Source: Synechococcales cyanobacterium C42_A2020_086
GTDB taxonomy: Bacteria > Cyanobacteriota > Cyanobacteriia > Elainellales > Elainellaceae
Assembly (NCBI GenBank): GCA_015272325.1
Contig: JACYLU010000015.1
Span: forward strand, 496,001 to 560,000
Direction: 5' to 3'
Length of the DNA: 64,000 nucleotides
In this document: positions 56,379-64,000 of the stretch, in pieces
Numbering within the stretch: the stretch's first letter is position 1
Layout of the letters: the number at the start of each line of letters is the position of its first letter
Made by a program: the position numbers and the translations under genes
Notes under the pieces: model-generated
What the model saw: only the letters and a program-made list of their open reading frames with translations
Told to the model about the DNA's origin: nothing
Database searches by the model: none

Positions 56379-57554
56379 TCAAACCGGCAGAATCGGCCGA
56401 TCGAAGATCTCGGTAGGCAGAGCCAGCGTGCAGCAGGCGTTGGGAATATCCACAATGCCGCTGACTCTCCCTTCTACAGGCGCACAGCTGAGCAGTAGAT
56501 AGGCTTGCTCCCCGGTATAGCCAAACTTCTTGAGATACTCGATTGCATTCAGGCAAGCCCGACGATAGGCAACATGGGCATCGAGGTAATACTGCTTGCC
56601 GGAAAACTCGTCTACCGAGATGCCCTCAAACACGAGATATTCCGAGTAGCGCGGCTCCACCGGGCCCGGCTTGAAGATGGGGTTGACCAGTCCATACTTC
56701 TCGACGCCGCCCTTGATCAGATCCACATGCAGATCAATGTAGCCCGACATTTCGATCGCGCCGCAGAAGGAAATTTCGCCATCTCCCTGCGAGAAGTGAA
56801 TGTCTCCCATCGACAGCTTAGCTCCCTCGACATACACGGGGAAATAGATCCGCGACCCCTTCGAGAGGTTTTTGATGTCGCAGTTGCCACCGTGTTCACG
56901 AGGAGGCACAGTGCGAGCGGCTTCGGCGGCTACCCGCTCAAACTCAGATTGTGGCAGTGTTCCTAGGATGGCGTTTTGGGGATTGGGCAAGGCCGCCAGC
57001 GGCGGGACGCGATCGGGAGCCGTTGCCACTAGCTCTGCCTCACGCTGATTCCACTTAGACAGCAGCTCGTGGGAAGGTGCGCAGCCGATCAGCCCGGGAT
57101 GGGGAATACCGGCAAACCGCACACCCGGAATATGACGCGACTTGGTGTAAATACCTTCCAAATCCCAGATGGCTTTGGCTGCTGTGGGGTAATGGTCCAC
57201 CAAAAACCCGCCGCCGTTCTCGCGGGCAAAGATGCCGGTGAACCCCCATTCATCGCCTGGGAGTGCCCCAATGTCGAGCAGATCCACGACCAAAATATCG
57301 CCAGGCTGCGCTCCGTTCACATAAATCGGTCCACTGAGAACATGCACTACCGTTAGTTCAACGTCGCGAATGTCATCGGGATTATCATCATTTTTGATCT
57401 GCCCGTCAGTCCAGTCTTTGCATTCAATGCGGAATACGTCACCCGGATTCACTGAAACAACTGCCGGAATATCCGGATGCCAGCGATTGTGCCCCGGCAG
57501 TTCCTGCTCGTACATGGGCTTGGTTAGATCAACTTTGAAGAGAGTTTTAGGCAT
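56379..57554 (-). CDS. fmdA: Formamidase
   Basis: The product has 391 residues from the ATG at 57554, with GAGGA eight bases upstream fixing that start. It belongs to the formamidase/acetamidase family that hydrolyses formamide to formate and ammonia. Family blocks are HNRWHPDIP, GPIYVNGAQPGDILVVDLLDI, HGGNCDIKNLSKGSRIYFPV and LSMGDIHFSQGDGEISFCGAIE, together with a C-terminal LLSCAPVEGRVSGIVDIPNAC. It gives the cell a nitrogen and one-carbon source. fmdB follows and a PAS-Crp-type regulator gene lies upstream. Confidence 0.93.
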   Translation of the reverse strand: MPKTLFKVDLTKPMYEQELPGHNRWHPDIPAVVSVNPGDVFRIECKDWTDGQIKNDDNPDDIRDVELTVVHVLSGPIYVNGAQPGDILVVDLLDIGALPGDEWGFTGIFARENGGGFLVDHYPTAAKAIWDLEGIYTKSRHIPGVRFAGIPHPGLIGCAPSHELLSKWNQREAELVATAPDRVPPLAALPNPQNAILGTLPQSEFERVAAEAARTVPPREHGGNCDIKNLSKGSRIYFPVYVEGAKLSMGDIHFSQGDGEISFCGAIEMSGYIDLHVDLIKGGVEKYGLVNPIFKPGPVEPRYSEYLVFEGISVDEFSGKQYYLDAHVAYRRACLNAIEYLKKFGYTGEQAYLLLSCAPVEGRVSGIVDIPNACCTLALPTEIFDRPILPV

Positions 57555-57975
57555 GGAATCGTCCTCAAGCGGAAGATGTTGACTTGCAGCTGAGTTCAGC
57601 AATGAGTGAATTGAACAGTCGCCATTCTAAACAACGCTAGAGTTCAAGAAATAGACTCTTCTAAGAATAAACAGCCTGAGAATAAACAGCGAATGATTAT
57701 GGGAATTTAGGCTGAAGCGATTCTAAAGAAGGTGGCAACGACAAAAATGTAGCCAAAAACACGAAATCTGCCAACAGGCGTTAATTTTAGTTGAGCTAAG
57801 ACGCCATTCCAGATGGAGACAACAATAAAAGAACGAATATCATTATCAAAAATCAGTGGAAAACCCTTCAGAAAACCCATCAGGCTATCAACCTAGAGCA
57901 GCAGCTAGTGACCTTGAACGTCTGCTAACGTTCTCAAGGAATGTCCTATCTAGTTCACGCTGCATTGACTGCCTG
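57555..57975. other. Formamidase upstream region
   Basis: This 421-bp AT-rich stretch lies between the regulator stop and the fmdA start. AGAATAAACAGC occurs twice (57664-57675, 57679-57690). A GTA-N8-CAC at about 57752 is one base from an NtcA box (GTA-N8-TAC) but is too weak to call. No RNA gene was seen. Confidence 0.5.
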
Positions 57976-59163
57976 TTACAAACACAGGGCATCGCTGATA
58001 ATCAAGTGATTTTGAGCGTCAATTTTCAATAGGTCTTCTTGCTGCAGCTTGCTGAGCAGGCGCGTAATCGTTACGCGAGTGGTGCAACAAGCACTGGCCA
58101 GATCTTGATGGGTTAACCGCAGGTTGAGGCGAGTGCCCATCTCTGTAGGCTGCCCGAAGGATTGCTTGAGCAGCAACAGCAACTGCTTCAGGCGATCCTC
58201 GACGCGCAACTGCCCATGAATCGATAGAAATGCTTCGGTTTGACGCAAGCGCTCGCTCACTGCCTTCACCAATGCCTGAGATAACTCTTGAGTCTGCGTT
58301 AGTTCCGGCAATGAAATAGAAGCCAGCTTGACCTTAGAAAGGGCTGTTGCTTGATAAACAGGTAAATGAGTCAGGCTAGGACCAAAGACCATAGAAGGCC
58401 CAGCAATACCCACCAGAATTTCTTCGCCCCGCATTGCTAGAGTCGTTAGCTTTACTTCGCCCTGCGTGATAAACCATAGCATGTGAGGCTCCAATGGAAT
58501 AATTTCGCTACGGTTGAAATGATAGAGCGAGCGCCCCTTCACTGTATTGTAGAGACCTTGACAACCAAGGTCTTGCTCTAGAGGCATAGCCGGTTGCTGA
58601 GGTGAAACCGTTCGCAGCGAGCAACCCAGCAGCGAGTCGTGCCCCTCGGGTAGCGGAGTTAGTGTCAGAGTTGCACTCAGGCAGTGCGTAGAATGAAGGT
58701 CGAGCGTTACAGAACAATCAATTCGACGATTCGCGAGTTCTGCTAGCTTGTCACGCAATAGAGCCTGATCGCCATCTGTAACCAACGACAATAAGGATCG
58801 ACCAACAAGCAGTGACTGAGTTGTATGGAAAAGTTCTGCGGCTGCCAAATTAGCTGCCTGAATCATCCCTGACCGATCCACAATCAAGTGACTCAAGTGA
58901 CTATTGGGTGACAGCTGAAACAATTGCTGATGCAAACATTGCTGCATTTGCAAACCCATCTGGGACTCGCGAAGCTTTTGAGTTTGATAGTTTAGCTCCT
59001 GCAACGCAACTTGCAGCTGCTCACAGATAATTCCTAACTCTTTCAGTGCAATGGGCAATAGATCAGGAAGTGAAACACAAGAAGTACTTGCATTTTGATA
59101 CAGCTCAAATAACCGGCGATAGCCTTTCTCGACGTGTTGATGTAATGTCGCTATATTACTCAT
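57976..59163 (-). CDS. Crp/Fnr-family transcription regulator with PAS-like sensor
   Basis: The product has 395 residues from the ATG at 59163. The N-terminal 90 residues are helical (LQVALQELNYQTQKLRESQ coiled coil). A PAS-like domain follows at about 90-190 (LIVDRSGMIQAANLAAAELF). A cNMP-binding-like beta roll spans about 205-310, with IPLEPHMLWFITQGEVKL but no cAMP phosphate-binding cassette. The C-terminal winged helix has LTHQDLASACCTTRVTITRLLSKL, close to the NtcA/Crp recognition pattern. A PAS-Crp fusion is uncommon. It lies directly upstream of fmdA on the same strand, so it may control formamide use; the ligand is unknown. Confidence 0.85.
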   Translation of the reverse strand: MSNIATLHQHVEKGYRRLFELYQNASTSCVSLPDLLPIALKELGIICEQLQVALQELNYQTQKLRESQMGLQMQQCLHQQLFQLSPNSHLSHLIVDRSGMIQAANLAAAELFHTTQSLLVGRSLLSLVTDGDQALLRDKLAELANRRIDCSVTLDLHSTHCLSATLTLTPLPEGHDSLLGCSLRTVSPQQPAMPLEQDLGCQGLYNTVKGRSLYHFNRSEIIPLEPHMLWFITQGEVKLTTLAMRGEEILVGIAGPSMVFGPSLTHLPVYQATALSKVKLASISLPELTQTQELSQALVKAVSERLRQTEAFLSIHGQLRVEDRLKQLLLLLKQSFGQPTEMGTRLNLRLTHQDLASACCTTRVTITRLLSKLQQEDLLKIDAQNHLIISDALCL

Positions 59164-59718
59164 AATGCAACACTCTCGAAGAAGCAATATGGCTAAATTG
59201 AGCTAACCCAGATGTTGAAATCAAACTGAAATCAAAATAGTCTAAAAAATCTTATGAAAGTCCTTTAAGCTAAAAGGTGACAGATTTATGCAAATTCTTG
59301 ATTTATACCGACAAAAACACTGTAAATCTCACAATGAAAAAGTCATGATGAAAAAGCATTTTTGACCACATGCAAGAAATGCAACAGAGCAGATCCTCAT
59401 CAGGTCGCTTCAAGATTACTGTTTTTAAACTATTTTCTACCGCATTCAATTTGATCTGTCGCAAGGCAGAAACCGTGGTCTGAAACAGCTTTTTATTTGC
59501 CGCGGTGACTCAGATTGCAACCCTGCATAAGCGGCTCAGCGGACGAGCGATTAGATTGGTGCCAAGGAGACTCCCAAGCCCTTCTAGTTCAAACAAATGC
59601 TCTCGGCAGCACTCAACCGATCAGGGTCATTCAATCAGAGGCATCCCTATGTTTGCCAGCAGACGAGCTGAATCCGTTACACTGAGAGGCTATGAGCTGT
59701 CTGCTTGAGGATGAAGGC
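59164..59718. other. Divergent intergenic region
   Basis: This 555-bp AT-rich spacer lies between the PAS-Crp regulator (minus) and the WD40 gene (plus), with ATGAAAAAG twice at 59335-59343 and 59347-59355. It must hold both promoters. Short plus-strand frames here have no ribosome-binding site. GAGGATGAAGG precedes the ATG at 59719. Confidence 0.45.
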
Positions 59719-62700
59719 ATGACCGCCGAAGAGGCACTAGTTCTATTAGACGAGGTGTTGCAGCAAAACGGTCTCAACGATGTGCAGGAAATTGTCTTCC
59801 GTCGCTGTTGGGACGGGCAAACCTACGCCGAAATTGCTGAAATTGCGGGCTACGACACGGGCTACATCAAGGATGTCGGCTCGAAGCTCTGGCAGCTGCT
59901 CTCCCGTGCTTTGGGCGAAAAAGTTACCAAAACCAATATCCAAGCGGTGCTGCGGCGCTACCAGAGCCGAGTGGCAGATGCCCCGCTGCGAATGGCAACG
60001 ACAAGCACGATAACTGCTAATCCAGTGGTGCCGGCTGCTGGAACGGCTCTTGCCCGGGCCCACTGCGACTGGGGAGAAGCCGTTGATGTGCCCATTTTCT
60101 ACGGGCGCACCGAGGAACTGCAAACCTTGCACCAGTGGTTGGGCAGCAATACTCCGAATCAGCCCTGTCGGGTGGTGTCGCTGCTAGGGATGGGCGGCAT
60201 CGGCAAAACCTCGCTATCGGTGAAGCTGGCACAGGACCTGTCTGAAGCAGGGGCAGCAAACCTCCAGTTTGTCATTTGGCGCTCGTTGCGGAATGCCCCG
60301 CCGGTGGAGGAACTGCTGGCGGAGTGGATTCAGATTTTGTCGCAGGAGCAGGAGGCGGCTGCCGATCTGCCTACTGATCTCAACGGGCGGCTAGTGCGGC
60401 TGATTCACTATCTGCGGGCGTCGCGCAGTCTGTTGATTCTAGATAACCTGGAGACGATTCTGCGCAGCGGCGACTATTCGGGTTACTTTCGCCCCGAGCA
60501 CGAAGGCTATGGCGAACTGCTGAAGCGCGTTGCTGAGCTGCCCCATAGCAGCACCGTGCTGATTACCAGCCGCGAAAATCCCCGCGTGCTGATGGCGTTG
60601 GAGGGCGAAACCCTGCCAGTGCGGGCATTGCGCTTGAGTGGCTTAACCGAAGCCGCCGCTCGCCGAATTCTGCTGGCTAAGGGGCAGTTTGTCGGCTCCC
60701 CGGAAGAGTGGCAGGAGCTAACGCGGCGCTATGCGGGCAATCCTCTGGCGCTGAAGATTGTGGCCAGCACGATCCAGGAGCTGTTTGATGGCAGCATTGC
60801 CCAATTTCTAGCGGAAGGCGCCACGGTTTTTGATGACATTCGCTATCTGCTGACCCAACAGTTTGACCGCCTGCCGCCGCTGGAGCAAAGCCTGATGTAC
60901 TGGCTGGCGATGGCTCGTGAACCCGTCTCTCTGAGTGAGCTACAGGCTGATCTGGTGCCGCCCGTGCCCCGGACTCGCCTGATCGAAGCCGTGAGCGATC
61001 TGCGCTGGCGGTCGTTGATCGACAAGAACATCAACCACTACACGCAGCAGCCGGTGGTGATGGAGTACGTCACCGAACGGTTTGTGGAGCAGATGAGCGA
61101 GGCGCTGGTGACGGGCAACCTGCGGCTGTTGACCCAGCACGCCCTGATTAAGGCTCCGGTCAAAGATTACCTGCGGGAAAGCCAGATTCGCGTGATTTTG
61201 GAGCCACTTCTCAACCGCCTCAGCGATCGCTGGGGGTCTAAATCTGCCATCGAACAGCAGCTCCAGCAGGTATTGCAGCAGCTCCAAAGCGAGTATGGAC
61301 GCTCGGCAGGCTATGGCGGCGGCAATTTGCTGAATCTGTTTCGGCAGCTTGGCACGGATTTAACTGGCTATGACTTCTCGGGGCTGCCGATCTGGCAGGC
61401 GTATCTGCAGGATGTCGAACTGCATGATGTTGATTTTTCCGGCAGTCAGCTCAGCCAATCGGTGTTTGCCCAAACCTTAGGCAGCATTCTCTCGGTAGCC
61501 TTCAGCCCGGACGGGCAGCTTTTGGCCAGCAGCGATGCCGACGGCGAAATCCGACTCTGGCGGGTCTCGGATGGGCAGCAGCTTTTTTCCTGCAAAGAAA
61601 CCCAGAATCAGTGGGTTTGGTCACTCTGCTTTAGCCCCGACAGTCGTCTGCTGGCCAGCAGCCACGAAGACCAGACGGTGCGGCTCTGGGATGTGGCGAC
61701 TGGGGAATGTGTGCAGGAGTTGCACGGTCACACGAACTGGGTCTTTGCCGTTGCTTTTGGTCCCACCGGAGAAACCCTGATCAGCGGCAGCGAAGACCAG
61801 ACGATCCGGTTATGGGACGTCGAGAGCGGGATCTGCCGGCAAACCTTGACCGGCCATAGCGGCGGTGTCCGATCGGTAGCGATCAATGCAACCGGCACCC
61901 AAATCGCCAGCGGCAGTAGCGATCAGACGGTGCGCCTTTGGTCGCTCGTTGCGGGAACTCAAGACAGCACGAGTCAGGTGCTCAGTGGACACACCGGCAC
62001 AGTACGGCAGGTTGCCTTTGCTCCGCAGCGCGATGCAAACAGCCCCGAATGGCTAGCGTCCGGTGGTGATGACGCCACACTGCGGCTGTGGAACGTCAAA
62101 CGTGGAGAGTGTCAGCGCGAGTTTGCCTGCGGTAGCCGTATCTGGTCGCTCAGCTTTAGCCCCAACGGGCAGTTTTTGGCTACGGGCAGCGACGATCAGC
62201 GGCTGCGGCTCTGGGAACTAACGACCGAGGAGCCAATTCGCGTCTTTCAGGGGCATCAGAGCATGGTCCTGGCAGTAACCTTTAGTCCGGATGGCAGCCT
62301 GCTGGGCAGCGGCAGCGATGATCAGACGATCAAGCTCTGGGAAGTGGATACAGGGCGCTGTCTGAAAACGCTGCGCGGCTACAACAACTGGGTCTGGTCG
62401 CTGGCCGCAAATTCGGATGGCACCCAGCTCGCAAGCGGGCATGAGGACCATCTGATTCGGCTATGGGATACCCAAACCGGGCGATGCACGCAGCTCTTAC
62501 AGGGGCACAGCGGGCGGATTTGGTCGGTGGCCTACCGTCCAGGCGGCGGCATCCTTGCCAGCGGCAGTGACGATCAGACCATCAAGTTCTGGCAGCTCGG
62601 CTCGCCGCAGACGCCACCCCATGCCATCGGGCGCTGCCTAAAAACGCTGCGCGGTCAAACCGGCGTGGTGCGTTTGGTGGTCTTCAGTCCAGACGGGCAG

Positions 62701-63444
62701 ATTCTGGCGAGCAACAGCGGTGATCAGGTGGTGAAGCTGTGGGACGTGGGCTTTCTCGACGGCAACGTAGACCCTAGCCGTCTTGGACGAGTTAGCGCCG
62801 GTCGCGAAGGGGAATGGGTCTCGGGGCAGTTTGTCAGCGTGTTGCCAGTTCAAAGTCGCGTCTTCTCGATTGCCTTCAGTTCCGATAGTCAGCAGGTGGC
62901 CACCGGCGGCAATGATCAAACCATTCGCCTCTGGGACGTGCAAACCGGCACCTGCTTGCGAATCTTGACCGGACACAGCAAACCCGTAGAAAGTGTGGCG
63001 TTTCACCCTCAAGGTATATTGCTCGCTAGCGCTAGCGACGACGAAACCGTGCGCCTCTGGGATCCGGTTGCGGGCAAGTGCCTAGAGGTGCTGTCTGCCA
63101 ATCTAGGGCGCGTGCTAGCCGTTGCCTTTAGCCCCGACGGGTCTGTGTTGGCCGGCTGCGGCACTCAGCAAACTGTGGCGCTGTGGAACGTGAAAACCCG
63201 TACCTGCCTCGGCATCTTGTCCGGCCACAGCAAAAGCGTTCAAACGTTAGCTTTTCTCAGCTCAACCGTGCTGGCCAGCGGCAGCGAAGACGAAACGCTC
63301 CGGCTTTGGGATTTGACGCAGCAGCGCTGCCTGAAGATTTTGCGTCCCGATCGCCCCTATGAAGGGCTAAATCTAACTAACGCCACCGGCCTGACTAGCG
63401 CCCAACGCATGACGCTCAAGGCATTAGGAGCCATTGAAGACTGA
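59719..63444 (+). CDS. NB-ARC STAND ATPase with 14 WD40 repeats
   Basis: The product has 1241 residues from the ATG at 59719; ATG 59692 is an alternative. Residues 1-85 form a helical domain with a sigma-4-like helix-turn-helix (DGQTYAEIAEIAGYDTGYIK). The NB-ARC region follows: P-loop GMGGIGKTSLS at about 157-167, LLILDNLET and LPHSSTVLITSRE, ending at about 480. A helical and pentapeptide-like linker (YDFSGLPIWQAYL) leads to fourteen WD blades (each ending LW or FW, for example IRLWDV). That number suits two seven-blade propellers. STAND proteins sense ligands and oligomerise; cyanobacteria use such proteins in signalling or defence. No effector such as a protease or nuclease is fused. Confidence 0.92.
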   Translation: MTAEEALVLLDEVLQQNGLNDVQEIVFRRCWDGQTYAEIAEIAGYDTGYIKDVGSKLWQLLSRALGEKVTKTNIQAVLRRYQSRVADAPLRMATTSTITANPVVPAAGTALARAHCDWGEAVDVPIFYGRTEELQTLHQWLGSNTPNQPCRVVSLLGMGGIGKTSLSVKLAQDLSEAGAANLQFVIWRSLRNAPPVEELLAEWIQILSQEQEAAADLPTDLNGRLVRLIHYLRASRSLLILDNLETILRSGDYSGYFRPEHEGYGELLKRVAELPHSSTVLITSRENPRVLMALEGETLPVRALRLSGLTEAAARRILLAKGQFVGSPEEWQELTRRYAGNPLALKIVASTIQELFDGSIAQFLAEGATVFDDIRYLLTQQFDRLPPLEQSLMYWLAMAREPVSLSELQADLVPPVPRTRLIEAVSDLRWRSLIDKNINHYTQQPVVMEYVTERFVEQMSEALVTGNLRLLTQHALIKAPVKDYLRESQIRVILEPLLNRLSDRWGSKSAIEQQLQQVLQQLQSEYGRSAGYGGGNLLNLFRQLGTDLTGYDFSGLPIWQAYLQDVELHDVDFSGSQLSQSVFAQTLGSILSVAFSPDGQLLASSDADGEIRLWRVSDGQQLFSCKETQNQWVWSLCFSPDSRLLASSHEDQTVRLWDVATGECVQELHGHTNWVFAVAFGPTGETLISGSEDQTIRLWDVESGICRQTLTGHSGGVRSVAINATGTQIASGSSDQTVRLWSLVAGTQDSTSQVLSGHTGTVRQVAFAPQRDANSPEWLASGGDDATLRLWNVKRGECQREFACGSRIWSLSFSPNGQFLATGSDDQRLRLWELTTEEPIRVFQGHQSMVLAVTFSPDGSLLGSGSDDQTIKLWEVDTGRCLKTLRGYNNWVWSLAANSDGTQLASGHEDHLIRLWDTQTGRCTQLLQGHSGRIWSVAYRPGGGILASGSDDQTIKFWQLGSPQTPPHAIGRCLKTLRGQTGVVRLVVFSPDGQILASNSGDQVVKLWDVGFLDGNVDPSRLGRVSAGREGEWVSGQFVSVLPVQSRVFSIAFSSDSQQVATGGNDQTIRLWDVQTGTCLRILTGHSKPVESVAFHPQGILLASASDDETVRLWDPVAGKCLEVLSANLGRVLAVAFSPDGSVLAGCGTQQTVALWNVKTRTCLGILSGHSKSVQTLAFLSSTVLASGSEDETLRLWDLTQQRCLKILRPDRPYEGLNLTNATGLTSAQRMTLKALGAIED

Positions 63445-63453
63445 GCGTTTATT

Positions 63454-63507
63454 GGCTAACAGGGCAGCGGCTAATAGGGCAAAGGATAAAAACAAGAATA
63501 AAAACAA
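63454..63507. repeat. Two near-tandem duplications
   Basis: GGCTAACAGGGCA (63454-63466) recurs with one change at 63469-63481, and ATAAAAACAA occurs at 63486-63495 and 63498-63507, just after the WD40 gene stop. Confidence 0.75.
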
Positions 63508-63527
63508 TGGGAATGCAGAGTTGCTCG

Positions 63528-64000
63528 CTAGAAATCCCATTCGGCAAACAGATCGGCAATAGGCATAGCAAAGCCGGGGACCACTGCTTCACCCTCTAGC
63601 AGATCATCAGAACGCAGGAAACAATCAGGTTCAGACGTATGATAAACCAGCACGTATTTCTCATCGGGATGGATTACCCAAACCAGACGAGTTTCGTTCT
63701 GGAAATATTCCACAATCTTCTCGTGGATCTCCTCGATCGTGTTATTAGGGGAAAGAATTTCCACTACTAAGTCAGGAGATCCCTGAAAGAAGCCGCGAGG
63801 CGGGCGCTTTAAGCCTTTAAGTCGTTCTCTAGCCACAAAAGATACGTCGGGCGATCGCCTATTCCCACTCTTCAATGTAAAGGCTGTACTCGAATCACAA
63901 ACGGCTCCGAGTTTGTTTTGCTGCACAAAGGTCGTCAGGACTGCGCTTAAGATACAGGCAACATAGCCATGCTCCATCCCTGAATTGCCCATATCAATCA
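63528..64000 (-). CDS. Uma2-family (DUF820) endonuclease-like protein, 5' end outside window
   Basis: Uma2 proteins are PD-(D/E)XK-fold putative nucleases very numerous in cyanobacteria. Visible are RRSPDVSFVARERL and GSPDLVVEILSPNNT, giving the Asp and Asp-x-Val-x-Glu metal ligands, followed by the family's EEIHEKIVEYFQNETRLVWVIHP. The frame is open through the right edge. The ATG at 63992 falls in the middle of the usual domain (homologues read GxLxxMGNSGxEH here), so the real start is beyond the window. Confidence 0.88.
   Translation of the reverse strand, partial: IDMGNSGMEHGYVACILSAVLTTFVQQNKLGAVCDSSTAFTLKSGNRRSPDVSFVARERLKGLKRPPRGFFQGSPDLVVEILSPNNTIEEIHEKIVEYFQNETRLVWVIHPDEKYVLVYHTSEPDCFLRSDDLLEGEAVVPGFAMPIADLFAEWDF

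Noticed and set aside
57745-57765. Possible NtcA box upstream of formamidase
   Set aside because: Only GTA-N8-CAC, one base off, and no -10 at the proper spacing was found.

Overview
The window comes from a filamentous cyanobacterium. The filament-integrity operon fraC-fraD-fraE (4685-7252) points there directly. Supporting signs are a CSP41-type epimerase, a cyanobacterial tmRNA whose tag begins ANNIVPFARK, a large NB-ARC/WD40 protein, a Uma2 nuclease and nine copies of the cyanobacterial palindrome GCGATCGC (for example at 9516, 15802, 18154, 25209, 26786, 43454 and 61223). No heterocyst, phycobilisome or photosystem gene is present, so genus is not assigned; the gene content fits a Leptolyngbya-like or Oscillatoria-like organism. 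Most of the window is chromosomal core sequence with no transposase, integrase, phage gene or CRISPR array.

Layout. 1-708 has no recognisable gene. 709-2997 is a secreted-type protein with a duplicated domain and an RTX tail. A tandem-duplicated cobalamin adenosyltransferase (3311-4444, minus) is divergent from fraCDE. A conserved membrane protein, an L,D-transpeptidase and a small membrane protein follow on the minus strand. 10464-12251 is an AT-richer pair (an unknown protein and a membrane pentapeptide-repeat protein) beside the 3' end of the tmRNA gene (12413-12801, minus). 13118-19691 is one plus-strand run: DUF4331 protein, TPR protein, NicO-type nickel/cobalt transporter with a histidine-rich loop, small secreted Cys protein and a GspE/PilB-like ATPase. 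Next come sbcD, a methyltransferase and an O-antigen-ligase-like protein, then a minus-strand metabolic block (acpP, fabF, transketolase) and apt, an orphan peptide-type ABC permease and corA.

31382-38651 is housekeeping: rpsN, lipA, recR, SRP RNA, a phasin-like protein, a Cys-motif protein, glutaminase and TspO. 38760-41407 holds tRNA-Gly(CCC), a decayed GGDEF gene, a response regulator and a histidine kinase. After that come an HD protein, a GHL10-type glycosidase-like protein, rluD, a receiver-like protein, the siroheme pair sirB-cobA, a His-type Dps, a bestrophin, carA, a CSP41-like protein, rplI and an inositol-phosphatase-family protein. The right end has an FmdB zinc-ribbon protein and formamidase with a PAS-Crp-type regulator upstream, a 14-blade WD40 STAND ATPase and a Uma2 gene cut by the window edge.

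Two features stand out. The DUF4331-TPR-NicO cluster looks like an uncharacterised envelope/metal system. Independently, the non-coding DNA contains more than twenty short head-to-tail duplications (7-24 bp units, two or three copies), several lying exactly on stop codons. This pattern is not explained by any annotated element.
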